From Chloroflexi bacterium HGW-Chloroflexi-10 (GTDB lineage Bacteria > Chloroflexota > Anaerolineae > Anaerolineales > Anaerolineaceae), in the NCBI GenBank assembly GCA_002840755.1, contig PHBZ01000027.1, positions 1 to 64,000 of the forward strand: 64,000 bases of DNA, written 5' to 3'. The notes under the pieces were generated by a model. It did not search any database, was not told where the DNA came from, and was given only the letters and a program-made list of their open reading frames with translations. This document shows, one piece after another, positions 7,486 to 16,675 of the stretch. Numbering within the stretch: position 1 is the stretch's first letter; each line of letters starts with the position of its first letter. The position numbers were made by a program, and so were the translations under genes.

Positions 7486-9327
7486 ATGCTTTTTACAGGT
7501 AAATATTTACGCATTAACCTTTCATCGGGTGAAATTTCCGAAGAACACATCCGCGAAGAAGACGCGCGCCGCTACCTGCTGGGCAGCGGTTACGCCGCCA
7601 TGTTATACGCGCGCGAACTGGATCCTGCTGTCGAGGCATTGGACGAGGCCAACCCACTGTATATATTCAATGGTCTGGCCACCGGTTCCATCATGCCTAC
7701 CGCCTGCCGTGTGAGCTTTTGCGGGCGCAGCCCCCTAACCGGCATCTGGAATGAAGCCAATATGGGCGGGCATTTTGCAGCCGAATTGCGCAAAGCTGGC
7801 CTGGACGGATTGGTGATCAGCGGCAAAGCGGCCCAACCGGTATACCTGTATGTGCATGATGGTCTGGTCGAAATTCGCCCGGCAAAACATCTCTGGGGAA
7901 TGGACACCTTCGACACTTATGATCATTTGATCAGCGAAACGCACCCCAAAGCACGCGCCGCGGTGATTGGACCGGCTGGTGAAAAATTGGTGCGTTTTGC
8001 TGCGGTTGTTCAGGGTGGGCACATGCATAGCCGCGCCGCCGGACGCGGCGGCATGGGCGCCGTGCTCGGCAGTAAGCTGGTCAAAGGCATTGTGGCATAT
8101 GGTGTGGAAAAAGTAGAAACCCATGATCCCGTTCGCTATCGCGAACTGGTCAAACAGCAGAATCCGATCATTCAAAGTAAAACCGTAGGGCTTTCAAAAT
8201 TCGGCACAGCTGGCGGCATCGCCGGTGCGGAAGCGATAGGTGATCTGCCCATTCACAATTACAAAGGTGGTAACTGGGCGGATGGTGCTGAAGATATCAG
8301 CGGTCAAAGTATGGCCGAGCAGTACAGTGTGAAACAGGCTTTCTGCTTTGCCTGCCCCATCGGCTGTGGTCACCGCGTGGATGCTCCATTGAAAGACGGC
8401 ACCCACATCCAGGGCGAAGGACCGGAATATGAAACCCTCGCCGGTCTGGGTGCACTTCTGGAAATTGACGATCTTGACACCATTCTCAAAGCTAATGACT
8501 ACTGCAACCGGATGGGAATGGATACCATCAGTGCATCCGCCATGGTGGCTTTTGCCTTCGAAGCCTACGAAAACGGGTTGATCCGATTGGATGATTGTGA
8601 CAATATACCCTTGCAATGGGGTAACCCCCATGCATTGTTAACCTGTCTGCGTATGATCGCCGAACGCCTTGGCGCCGGAGAAATTCTCTCGTTGGGTTCG
8701 CGCGCCGCAGCCCAGCACTACGGGCATGGTTCCGAGGCATACGCTATGCATTCCAAAGGTCTGGAGCTGGCTTACCACGACCCTCGCGCCTCTTTTTCCA
8801 TGGCTGCCAATTACGCTACCGCCAACCGCGGCGGATGTCACCTGGAAAGTATGTCCCATTGGGCTATCCACGGCCTGGATGCCTCTTCCTGGTCACCAAA
8901 GAAAGTAGATCGCTTCTCCGACGAAGATGCTGCTTTGGAAGCAGTCGCCTTCCAGAATTATTTAGCCCTGTACAACCCGTTGGGAATCTGCAAATTTATC
9001 GCTAAATCCAGTCCCAGCCCGCAATTACTGGCAGAATTTATTCAGGCGGCCACAGGATGGGAAGTCAGTGCCGCTGAAATGCTCGAAACCGGCGAACGCC
9101 TCTTCAACCTGAAACGCATCATCAATAACCATCTTGGCATTACCCGGAAAGATGATGACCTACCCCCGCGCTTGAAAACCCTGGCACGCCCCAGCGGCGG
9201 GGCTGCCGGAAAACTGCCGGATATGCAGCGCATCATTAATGATTACTATCAACTCCGCGGTTGGAACGAAGCAGGCCAACCAGAATTTGCCACCAAACAG
9301 CGGTTATTGCTTACCGAATTTGATTGA
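7486..9327 (+). CDS. aor: Tungsten-type aldehyde:ferredoxin oxidoreductase
   Basis: The 613-residue protein has the normal AOR length and architecture. The four [4Fe-4S] cysteines are present: Cys287, Cys290 and Cys294 in CFACPIGC, and Cys502 in NPLGICKF. Pterin-contact regions (RVSFCGRSPLTGIWNEANMG, the GRGGMGAVLG segment) are recognisable. AORs oxidise aldehydes to carboxylic acids with ferredoxin as acceptor and require tungsten-bispyranopterin, which points to an anaerobe. The gene is 54 bp after GH31 with an AAAGGA Shine-Dalgarno, inside the transketolase operon and just before a TauE exporter. In a sulfosugar pathway it would oxidise 3-sulfolactaldehyde to sulfolactate. A general detoxifying role for aldehydes is the main alternative. 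Confidence 0.92.
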   Translation: MLFTGKYLRINLSSGEISEEHIREEDARRYLLGSGYAAMLYARELDPAVEALDEANPLYIFNGLATGSIMPTACRVSFCGRSPLTGIWNEANMGGHFAAELRKAGLDGLVISGKAAQPVYLYVHDGLVEIRPAKHLWGMDTFDTYDHLISETHPKARAAVIGPAGEKLVRFAAVVQGGHMHSRAAGRGGMGAVLGSKLVKGIVAYGVEKVETHDPVRYRELVKQQNPIIQSKTVGLSKFGTAGGIAGAEAIGDLPIHNYKGGNWADGAEDISGQSMAEQYSVKQAFCFACPIGCGHRVDAPLKDGTHIQGEGPEYETLAGLGALLEIDDLDTILKANDYCNRMGMDTISASAMVAFAFEAYENGLIRLDDCDNIPLQWGNPHALLTCLRMIAERLGAGEILSLGSRAAAQHYGHGSEAYAMHSKGLELAYHDPRASFSMAANYATANRGGCHLESMSHWAIHGLDASSWSPKKVDRFSDEDAALEAVAFQNYLALYNPLGICKFIAKSSPSPQLLAEFIQAATGWEVSAAEMLETGERLFNLKRIINNHLGITRKDDDLPPRLKTLARPSGGAAGKLPDMQRIINDYYQLRGWNEAGQPEFATKQRLLLTEFD

Positions 9328-9387
9328 GCTTTCGGCAAAATTCCCGGATAAGCCTATTTACACAATCATGCCTGCGATGAGGAAAAC

Positions 9388-10131
9388 ATGGAATTTATCG
9401 GTAATTTGAGCTCAACGACCATTTGGATTGCACTGATTCTTTTTTTTGCCACACTCGTTCGATCTGTTTTTGGATTTGGTGGTGGGTTAATTGCCATGCC
9501 GCTGTTAACCCTGGTGATTGGTGTACAAACCGCCTCCCCCATAGCCGCCGCTTTAAATACCTTTAATGCCTTTCTGATTTTACTTTTCAACTGGCGTAAA
9601 GTTGACCTCAGCAGCGCCTGGCGCCTGGTTGTAGCCTCCATACTTGGAATTCCCCTGGGCATTCTGCTGCTGACAAAAGCCTATGAAAGTGTGGTCACAG
9701 GTATCCTGGCTGTGGTTATCATTATTTTTTCGGTGTTTAACCTGATCAAACCGCAGTTCAAAGCGAAAATCAGTGAACGATCTGCTTTTGTGTTTGGTTT
9801 CTTCGCCGGCATATTAGGTGCAGCCTACAATGCCAACGGGCCGCTGGCGGTGATTTATGGAACCTTACGCAAATGGCCGGCCGATTCCTTTCGCGCCACA
9901 TTGCAAGCCTACTTCTTCCCGGTCGGTCTGATCATCCTCTTTGGTCAGGGCGCCAGCGGGTTAATCACCCCGGAAGTTATCCAATATGCCTGGGTCCTGC
10001 TCCCCATGTTTTTTCTGGGGCAATTCGTCGGCAGCAAAATCAACCATTCAATTCCACTAGCAGCCTTTGAAAAAGGAGTACATCTATTCCTCATCGCTAC
10101 CGCCGTAGTCATGCTGGTTAAGATTTTCTAA
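9388..10131 (+). CDS. TauE/SafE family membrane exporter
   Basis: This 247-residue protein has about eight hydrophobic helices and the family's signature near the N-terminus (VRSVFGFGGGLIAMPLLTL), with a related internal repeat (FFAGILGAAYNANGPLAVIYG). TauE/SafE members are linked to export of sulfite, sulfoacetate or other organosulfonates, and are frequent in sulfoquinovose and taurine gene clusters. It lies 60 bp after the AOR and is the last gene of the operon; the next gene converges on it. The obvious job is export of the acidic end product, for example sulfolactate. Substrates of this family are diverse, so this is context-based. Confidence 0.85.
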   Translation: MEFIGNLSSTTIWIALILFFATLVRSVFGFGGGLIAMPLLTLVIGVQTASPIAAALNTFNAFLILLFNWRKVDLSSAWRLVVASILGIPLGILLLTKAYESVVTGILAVVIIIFSVFNLIKPQFKAKISERSAFVFGFFAGILGAAYNANGPLAVIYGTLRKWPADSFRATLQAYFFPVGLIILFGQGASGLITPEVIQYAWVLLPMFFLGQFVGSKINHSIPLAAFEKGVHLFLIATAVVMLVKIF

Positions 10132-10172
10132 TCTCCCCACGAGGCCCGCAGGGATGTTGTCCGTCTATTTTT

Positions 10173-11558
10173 TTAATGTCCAAATTTATTCCAGTGATCT
10201 CCAAAGATAACTGCCTCATCCGGAATTCTCGGTGCGATCGCTCGGGATACCCAGGTAGTGTTTAAGAAATGTTTCCAATGGACATTTTCAGAAACAATAT
10301 TTCCACCCCAGGTGCCACACCCCAGGGTCAGAGCTACCGGCATGCCGTTGTCAAAATTACCGCTGTTACCAAAAGTCTGCACCTGGTTGACCATAATCCT
10401 GCTTACCCTGGCATGCATTGCCAGCGCTGTGATGTGCGCTTCATCCTGGCTGTGGATGCCGCATGAATGACCATAACCGCTGAAGCGAGTAATATCTGCA
10501 ACCAACTTAATGGCTTCTTCAAAATCCTGGTAGCGCCAAAGAGTCAGAACAGGAGACAGTTTCTCAGCTGAAAACATATCTTCGGGTCCCACAGCCTCAC
10601 CCTGCACCATCAGGAATTTGATTTCCCGCTTACTTTTTATAGCGGCAAGGTCCGCAATCTTCGCGGCAGACTGGCCCACAATATGTGCGCTCAAATGTAT
10701 CCCATCCGGCCACATCACTTCTTTCAAGCGCGCTTTTTCAATAGCATCACACAAATACCCGCCATGCTCCTGAAAAAACCCGAGCATGGTGTTAAAAATA
10801 GACTCGTGCAGTACCACAGAATTCTCGGCGGAACAGGAAGTGGCGTTATCAAATGTCTTCCCAAGAAAGATCTTATGCGCCGCGTCAGACAAGTCGGCGG
10901 TTTCATCAATGATCACCACAGCATTACCTGCGCCAACACCATAAGCCGGCGTGCCGCTTGAATAAGCAACCTTCACCATAGCGCTGCCACCGGTTGCCAC
11001 AACCAGATCGACCTGTTTCATCAATTCCTGTGTCATGGCTACACTGGGTTCCAATATGTTTTGGATCAGATCCAAAGGAGCCCCGACCTGCTGCAAACCA
11101 GCCCGCATGTAATTGCAGGTCAACTCACAGGTGGCTTTCGCCTTTGGGTGAGGAGAAAAAATAACGGCATTACGTGTTTTTAGGATCGGCAGACCGTTGG
11201 AAGAAAGGGTTGAAGAGGCATTTGTTACCGGAGTTAACGCGCCGATTACCCCTACCGGTTTGGCAACCTTAATCAGACCTCTGATTTCATCTGTTTCTAT
11301 CACCCCGACTGTCTGCAGCCCGTGCAGATCTCGTAAAACTCCCATGGTCTTTTTCTGATGCTTGAGGACTTTATCTTCATAGACACCCATTCCGGTTTCA
11401 CTTACTGCTGACCGCGCACAGGCTTCTGCATGTGACAGTTGGTAAAGCTGCCAACCTACTGCTGCAACCATTTCATCTACACGCTCTTGAGGCCAAAATT
11501 CAATCACCTTCTGGGCTGCTCTTGCTTTTTCAACAATCGTTCTGATCGTGTCTTCCAT
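10173..11558 (-). CDS. Acylating aldehyde dehydrogenase, SauS-like
   Basis: The 461-residue protein belongs to the CoA-acylating aldehyde dehydrogenases (EutE/AdhE N-terminal type). The catalytic cysteine is Cys242 in FDNATSCSAENS, and nucleotide-binding motifs such as VVATGGSAMVKVAYSSGTPA are present. The C-terminal FGNSGNFDNGMP and LGCGTWGGN segments resemble sulfoacetaldehyde dehydrogenase (acylating, SauS) as I remember it, rather than plain acetaldehyde dehydrogenase. The chosen ATG (11558) has AAGGA 8 bases upstream; a TTG two codons earlier is too close to it. It is 179 bp downstream of the minus-strand RpiB-like gene and may belong to block B, ending head-on with the TauE gene. Substrate specificity is uncertain. 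Confidence 0.78.
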   Translation of the reverse strand: MEDTIRTIVEKARAAQKVIEFWPQERVDEMVAAVGWQLYQLSHAEACARSAVSETGMGVYEDKVLKHQKKTMGVLRDLHGLQTVGVIETDEIRGLIKVAKPVGVIGALTPVTNASSTLSSNGLPILKTRNAVIFSPHPKAKATCELTCNYMRAGLQQVGAPLDLIQNILEPSVAMTQELMKQVDLVVATGGSAMVKVAYSSGTPAYGVGAGNAVVIIDETADLSDAAHKIFLGKTFDNATSCSAENSVVLHESIFNTMLGFFQEHGGYLCDAIEKARLKEVMWPDGIHLSAHIVGQSAAKIADLAAIKSKREIKFLMVQGEAVGPEDMFSAEKLSPVLTLWRYQDFEEAIKLVADITRFSGYGHSCGIHSQDEAHITALAMHARVSRIMVNQVQTFGNSGNFDNGMPVALTLGCGTWGGNIVSENVHWKHFLNTTWVSRAIAPRIPDEAVIFGDHWNKFGH

Positions 11559-11737
11559 TTTCAAATCCTTTCTATATGTTTCACTTATTTTTCAAATACT
11601 AAATAGCATCCAACACAATTCCGCCCGCGGTAACTGAATCCGGATACCAGGCAAAATGGTTGATACTTCTAGCAGATCTACAGTAGTTATCATCGAATTA
11701 AACCCACATGCATTCAATGACAAACTATTCAGAAAAA

Positions 11738-12364
11738 TTAACGCCTTTTGGAAAGTGCCTTTCTTAGCTCCTCATCTTCGATTTTTTCTATATCCAAAAT
11801 TTCGAGGATCCCTGGGTAATCCAAAGCGGGTCCGACAACCTGTTCCGGTAAATTTTGAATTATCTCTGCCATTCTATAGTGTGCTATACGCGATATCGTT
11901 TTCAGGCTCTCTCGTGATTCGGCTTGCGGTTCCCGGCGGTGGTCGGGATAACCTTTCCCATGCTCCACACTAAAGAACCTGTCGAAAATAAACCGCAGGT
12001 TGATATCACTGGCCCATCCATAACCCTGGTTTAAAGCTAGTGAGATACAGTTACCGGCATTAATTTGGGCAAAAAGCCAGGCATCCAATGGGCTATGCAG
12101 AAGACCACAAAAAACAGAAGGATATTGCATTACAGCATTCATGAATCCGATCCCGGTTCCACAACCGCCTACAACAATATCCACTTTTTTGAGATTAAGC
12201 AGCAATGCTGATATTAATCCCGTATGGATATATTGAAGCTCGGGTTTTTCTCCTGATTTTTTCATACCCACGTTATAAATTTCATGCCCCCGGCCATCTA
12301 AAGCCGCCAAAATATCTGCATTACGGTCAGCAGCGCTTGTCTCATTGATTATAGCAATTTTCAT
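11738..12364 (-). CDS. RpiB/LacA/LacB-family isomerase, long form
   Basis: This 208-residue protein has the RpiB/LacAB fold signature VVGGCGTGIGFMNAV with the catalytic cysteine and the INAGN segment in place of HNDAN. Its N-terminus reads MKIAIINETSAADRNADIL, as in a longer, poorly characterised clade of the family. The C-terminal extension is rich in charged residues. An ATG at 12364 preceded by GAGGAG is the right start; the longer TTG-started frame would put the Shine-Dalgarno inside the gene. It follows the transketolase C-subunit by 16 bp. Like its block A counterpart, it probably isomerises a short sugar released by transketolase. The two RpiB-like proteins are clearly different in length and sequence. 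Confidence 0.8.
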   Translation of the reverse strand: MKIAIINETSAADRNADILAALDGRGHEIYNVGMKKSGEKPELQYIHTGLISALLLNLKKVDIVVGGCGTGIGFMNAVMQYPSVFCGLLHSPLDAWLFAQINAGNCISLALNQGYGWASDINLRFIFDRFFSVEHGKGYPDHRREPQAESRESLKTISRIAHYRMAEIIQNLPEQVVGPALDYPGILEILDIEKIEDEELRKALSKRR

Positions 12365-12380
12365 AACAAAACTCCTCAAC

Positions 12381-13325
12381 TTATTTTTTCCTGATCACCT
12401 GAAGCGCTGCCTCTACAATATCTTCCACCCGCAATCCCATATAATCCATCAAAGATTGCGCATCGAGCGCAGTGACGCCAAAGCGGTCTTTAACACCTAC
12501 ACGAATCAATGGGACCGGGCAGTTTTCAGCGATTGTTTCCGAAACAGCGCCACCCAGACCACCGATAATGGAGTGTTCTTCCGCAGTTACAATAGCGCCA
12601 GTTTCAGCCGCCGCGGAACAAATAGCCTCGATATCCAAAGGTTTCAATGTGTGCAGCTCCAATACCCGGGTTGAAATTCCTTTCAGATTGAGGATATCGG
12701 CGGCGAGAAGTACCCGGCCAACCATTGTCCCATTGGCAATCAGTGTAACGTCACTTCCATCTCTCAGGTGGATGGCCTTCCCAATCTGTGGTTGTATGTT
12801 TTCGGGATGAACGGGTAATGAATTATCGCGGCTCATGCGAAAATATATTGGTCCTTGATGAGAGGCAATCACTGGCAGCCAATTTTTGATCTGGTTATTG
12901 TCCGATGGAACAATCACGGTTATGTTTGGCAGTGCGCGCATAACGGCCACATCCACAATACAGTTATGCGTCGGGCCATCTTTGTAATCCGATAAACCCG
13001 CATAATGCCCAACCAGTTTAACGTTTGTTTCGGCATAAGCGATACAGGTTCGCACTTGTTCTATTGCCCGTAAAGACAGGAACGCTGCAAATGCATTTAC
13101 AAATGGAATAAAACCGCCCAGCGACATTCCTACCCCGAAATCCACCATACATGGTTCGGCAATACCAATATTAAAGAAACGATCCGGGAATTTAGTACCA
13201 AAGAAATGCGTTAATGTAGAAGAAGAGGTGTCCGCATCCAGAACAACGATTTTCTCGTTAATCGAACCATAGTCAGCCAGGGACCGGCCGTATGCTTCAC
13301 GTTGGGGCATATCAATCATATTCAT
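12381..13325 (-). CDS. Transketolase, C-terminal subunit (second copy)
   Basis: This is a 314-residue C-terminal transketolase half with the ThDP-activating glutamate region FNIGIAEPCMVDFGVGMSLG, the VKLVGHYAGLSDYKDGPTHN segment and the C-terminal VLELHTLKPLDIEAI motif. Its ATG overlaps the TGA of the N-subunit by 4 bp (ATGA), and the AAGGAG lies within the preceding gene, so the two halves are translationally coupled. It differs strongly from the block A copy (for example MSRDNSLPVH in place of LHRGPTN at the putative substrate loop), so it is not a recent duplicate and may use another ketose. Confidence 0.92.
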   Translation of the reverse strand: MNMIDMPQREAYGRSLADYGSINEKIVVLDADTSSSTLTHFFGTKFPDRFFNIGIAEPCMVDFGVGMSLGGFIPFVNAFAAFLSLRAIEQVRTCIAYAETNVKLVGHYAGLSDYKDGPTHNCIVDVAVMRALPNITVIVPSDNNQIKNWLPVIASHQGPIYFRMSRDNSLPVHPENIQPQIGKAIHLRDGSDVTLIANGTMVGRVLLAADILNLKGISTRVLELHTLKPLDIEAICSAAAETGAIVTAEEHSIIGGLGGAVSETIAENCPVPLIRVGVKDRFGVTALDAQSLMDYMGLRVEDIVEAALQVIRKK

Positions 13326-14161
13326 ACCTTCTCCTTGCTTAATTCTGCCAGAGCCTGCTCATATTGATCGGGTTTGGGAACAGCCCCGTGCCAACGATAA
13401 TCATTTTCCATAAACGATACGCCCTTGCCCTTGGTTGTATGAGCAATAATGATCGTTGGTTGGCTGTGAACCTCTTCGGCCAGGTCCAATGCTTCTACAA
13501 CCTGCCGGGTATTATGCCCATTGATCTCAATCACATGCCAGTTAAATGCTTTCCAACGGTCAGCCAATGGTTCGAGCGGCATTATTTCGTGGATAGGCCC
13601 ATCCAATTGGACGTCGTTATAATCGAGAATTGCTGTCAGGTTGGAGAGATGATACTTTGCAGCAACATTTGCCGCCTCCCACACAATACCTGCCTGCATT
13701 TCGCCATCCCCCATTAATACAATGGTGCTGTATCCTTTTTTATTCTTGCGGGCAGCCATAGCATTGCCGGCGCCAACGGCCAGTCCGTGTCCTAAGGGGC
13801 CGGCGCTCATTTCAATTCCGGGAGTTTTCACGCGATCCGGATGCCCTTGAAGGTGACAGTCCAGTTTGCCCCAGTTATACAAATCTTCTTCCGGGAAAAA
13901 CCCCCTTCTGGCCATGGCAGCATATAGCACGGCTGATGCGTGACCTTTGCTTAGGAAAAACCGGTCACGATCCTCCCATTTTGGATTCGCAGGGTCCAGG
14001 CGAAGTTTATGGAAAAATAATACAGAAATAATTTCTGCCGCGGAGAGCGAACCACCCGGGTGCCCCGCTTGCCGCTTGTAAATCATTTTGATACTATCTA
14101 TCCTTAATTGGCGAGCGATCTCATCCAGCTCTAAGATTTTTTGTTCATTCAGATAATTCAT
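13322..14161 (-). CDS. Transketolase, N-terminal subunit (second copy)
   Basis: The 279-residue N-terminal half carries the RQAGHPGGSLSAAEI and LSKGHASAVLY histidine segments and the ThDP motif GDGEMQAGIVWEAAN followed by DYNDVQLDG. It is the partner of the overlapping C-subunit. The start ATG at 14161 has AAGAGA upstream, 12 bp from the dehydrogenase stop. Compared with the block A subunit it has the more usual GHPGGS where block A has GHIGGA, so this copy is closer to mainstream split transketolases. Confidence 0.92.
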   Translation of the reverse strand: MNYLNEQKILELDEIARQLRIDSIKMIYKRQAGHPGGSLSAAEIISVLFFHKLRLDPANPKWEDRDRFFLSKGHASAVLYAAMARRGFFPEEDLYNWGKLDCHLQGHPDRVKTPGIEMSAGPLGHGLAVGAGNAMAARKNKKGYSTIVLMGDGEMQAGIVWEAANVAAKYHLSNLTAILDYNDVQLDGPIHEIMPLEPLADRWKAFNWHVIEINGHNTRQVVEALDLAEEVHSQPTIIIAHTTKGKGVSFMENDYRWHGAVPKPDQYEQALAELSKEKV

Positions 14162-14173
14162 AATAGATTCTCT

Positions 14174-15256
14174 TTACCGTTTTACCGGCTTTTGATTGAT
14201 CACGATTTCGTGATTAGCTTTGGCGGATTGATGTGCTCCAAGGGAAAATTCAAGCACATTGCGGGCAGTTTTACCATCCAAATTAGGATTGCCGCCTTTC
14301 GTCAACACATCGATTAAGTGGCGAGTACAATCAATAAAACTGTCGTGCCACTCATACCTGTCAATAGGAATTTCCGTGGTTTTTCCATCCCTGAACAGCA
14401 CCAATGGTGGATAATCAAGTGTTTTGGCTGTGCAGCGATTGATGATTAAAATACCTTTATCTCCGATAATTTCTGTACGATCATCATCCGAATAATAAAT
14501 ACTTTCCATTTCCAGGTTCGGTGTATGCGCAAAATCCATTGTGCCGTACTTTCTCTTTCCCTGAAATTGGAACATGAGTACAGCCGGAGCATCCAGGTAA
14601 ATCGTTGGGCGAATCATAGATTTATCGATCCAGGCATTTACCCTTTTTACCGGTCCCATCAGGTCATAAGCCAAAGAAAATAAATGATAGCCATGATCAA
14701 AAACTAGTTCGCCACCGCCGCTGGTTTGCTCATTGAAGCGCCACGACCAGGCAGAAAGGGGCACCTTCCATTCCGTTTTGCTTTTCCCGGTGCTTACATG
14801 CATCCTAAGCATCTGTGGTTCGCCAATCTCGCCCGCCAGCAGCATTTCTTTGGCTTTTACGTTTGGTGGATAAAAGACAAAGTTTTCGTATACACGAAAT
14901 ACCAGCCCACTCTTTTCTGCAACATCGACCATTTCATCTGCTTCCTGCAGATTCATGGCCATGGGTTTTTGGACTGAAACATGTTTGCCAGCTCGCAATG
15001 CCTGAACTGTCATGGAACAGTGCAGGTGGTGCGGTACAAGCAACTCGACCAGATCAATTTCAGGGTCTTTTAAAACCTCCCTGTAATCTTTGTATACTTT
15101 AGGAACCTGCCAGGCTTTGGCCTTGGCCTTAGCATTTTTCTCGTTTGTATCACACACGGCGACAATTTTTGCATCCTCTCTTCCTACATATCCGAGTTGG
15201 TGCAAGTCCGAAATTCTGCCACAGCCGATAATTGCAACGTTTATTGTTTTTTTCAT
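14174..15256 (-). CDS. Gfo/Idh/MocA family oxidoreductase
   Basis: The 360-residue protein starts with a Rossmann dinucleotide motif (INVAIIGCGRISDLH) and has the EKP-like motif VSVQKPMAMNLQEADEM, in which the family lysine is present. The C-terminal alpha/beta domain follows (FDHGYHLFSLAYDLMG). Such enzymes oxidise or reduce sugars, inositols or sugar acids with NAD(P). ATG 15256 has GGTGAG close upstream; ATG 15268 overlaps the symporter stop and is less likely. It sits between a GPH symporter and a transketolase, so it should act on the imported sugar. Family members also include oxidoreductive glycosidases, which would fit a glycoside-degrading locus. The specific substrate is not visible. 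Confidence 0.85.
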   Translation of the reverse strand: MKKTINVAIIGCGRISDLHQLGYVGREDAKIVAVCDTNEKNAKAKAKAWQVPKVYKDYREVLKDPEIDLVELLVPHHLHCSMTVQALRAGKHVSVQKPMAMNLQEADEMVDVAEKSGLVFRVYENFVFYPPNVKAKEMLLAGEIGEPQMLRMHVSTGKSKTEWKVPLSAWSWRFNEQTSGGGELVFDHGYHLFSLAYDLMGPVKRVNAWIDKSMIRPTIYLDAPAVLMFQFQGKRKYGTMDFAHTPNLEMESIYYSDDDRTEIIGDKGILIINRCTAKTLDYPPLVLFRDGKTTEIPIDRYEWHDSFIDCTRHLIDVLTKGGNPNLDGKTARNVLEFSLGAHQSAKANHEIVINQKPVKR

Positions 15257-15260
15257 AGTC

Positions 15261-16652
15261 TCACCCATTGATTGTTATGGTCTCTCCAGGTTGATCGGTT
15301 AATCCCTTTTCTTGCAATTGCTGGCGAACCTTTTGATGGGTTACGCGATTAATCGGGTACCAGATTAATAATGGCAGGGTTACGAGTATTAATAACGCTG
15401 GAACCGGGCTAAAGAAAAGACGAATACCAAACAATGTGGAGGTTGTTTGTTCAACATTTGGTACATAGTGATATAGAGAGAGCAGCCATCCTGTACTGGC
15501 AATGGCAATCGCTTCAGATATTTTTGTTGCTAATCCCCATACCCCATAGTACATACCGCTGCGATATTCTCCAGTTTCTAAACGGTCATAATCTACAACA
15601 TCTGCGATCATAGACCATGGAAAAACCCAATTGGCTGCGAAGCCAATACCTGCGGTAATGGCTATTAAATAAATTAATAAGGTAGGCTGATTCGGAAAAA
15701 AGAAACACAATCCAATAGAGATTGCTCCAATGCCCATTCCCAATCCGTACGCAGGGCCTTTATCCCATTTCTCTGAAAGTTTTTTCCACGGGAATATACA
15801 CGCTGCCACAACAATAAGCAGCAAACCCATGAACAGAGGCACTTCTTTCTCCATTTTCAACTGATACGTGAGAAAGTATGCCATGAGTGTTTTTACTAGC
15901 GCAAATGAAAGATTCATTATCAAGTATACAATGATCAATCGAACAAACGCCTTATTTTTGAATGTAAACTTTAGTGCATTGATCGGCGAGGTCACGGATT
16001 TATTTTCAATGATGGCAGGTTTTTCGCGAATACCGGCTGCGGATATCAATAGTGCCGCAGCAGCAATCACCCCGTACAAAATTCCGATAAATCCATATCC
16101 GGTGTATTTAACAGCAAACATTCCAACAATGGCGGGGGTTAAAGCCGCCCCTATCAGATAGGCGGGGACCGCCAGAATCATACGGAATGAAGTGAGGCTT
16201 GAGCGTTCGTCGTAGTCCTCAGTGAGTTCGGAGGTTAAGGAATAGTATGGGACATTCGTTATCGTCCAAATGGTATCAAAGAGCAAGAAGGTGAAGGCAA
16301 CCCATAGAAAAATTCCGATTTGATCCAACCCTTTGGGCACAAACCATAATAGCATGACGCTAAGCCCCAATGGTACTGCACCGAAAATCATAAAGACTCT
16401 GCGTTTCCCAAATCTTTTTGATGAAGTCCTATCGGATATCCAACCGAAAAGCGGATCGTTGACCGCATCCCAGATTTTGCCAATCAATAAAGCACTGCCG
16501 ACCAAAGCGGGAGGCAATAATGCACCGTCCGTATAAAAGATCAAGAGAAAAAATTGAACTGCTGAATTTACTATTGCATTTCCCACATCTCCTATTCCAT
16601 AGAACAATTTCGTTTTTACAGATAATTTGTCTTGCTGTAAAGATGAAGCCAT
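15261..16652 (-). CDS. GPH family sugar:cation symporter
   Basis: This 463-residue membrane protein has about 12 transmembrane segments and the glycoside-pentoside-hexuronide family marks: YGIGDVGNAIVNSAVQFFLLIFYTDG is the N-terminal region (residues 17-42), and GWISDRTSSKRFGKRRVFM is the loop between helices 2 and 3. GPH members import xylosides, melibiose, glucuronides and (YihO/YihP) sulfoquinovose derivatives. ATG 16652 has AGGGAG six bases upstream; the longer frame starting at 16736 overlaps the previous gene and lacks such a site. The stop lies just before the dehydrogenase start. It gives block B its own importer in addition to the divergent ABC transporter. Confidence 0.88.
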   Translation of the reverse strand: MASSLQQDKLSVKTKLFYGIGDVGNAIVNSAVQFFLLIFYTDGALLPPALVGSALLIGKIWDAVNDPLFGWISDRTSSKRFGKRRVFMIFGAVPLGLSVMLLWFVPKGLDQIGIFLWVAFTFLLFDTIWTITNVPYYSLTSELTEDYDERSSLTSFRMILAVPAYLIGAALTPAIVGMFAVKYTGYGFIGILYGVIAAAALLISAAGIREKPAIIENKSVTSPINALKFTFKNKAFVRLIIVYLIMNLSFALVKTLMAYFLTYQLKMEKEVPLFMGLLLIVVAACIFPWKKLSEKWDKGPAYGLGMGIGAISIGLCFFFPNQPTLLIYLIAITAGIGFAANWVFPWSMIADVVDYDRLETGEYRSGMYYGVWGLATKISEAIAIASTGWLLSLYHYVPNVEQTTSTLFGIRLFFSPVPALLILVTLPLLIWYPINRVTHQKVRQQLQEKGLTDQPGETITING

Positions 16653-16675
16653 GCTATCTCCCTGTACGCAATGAA

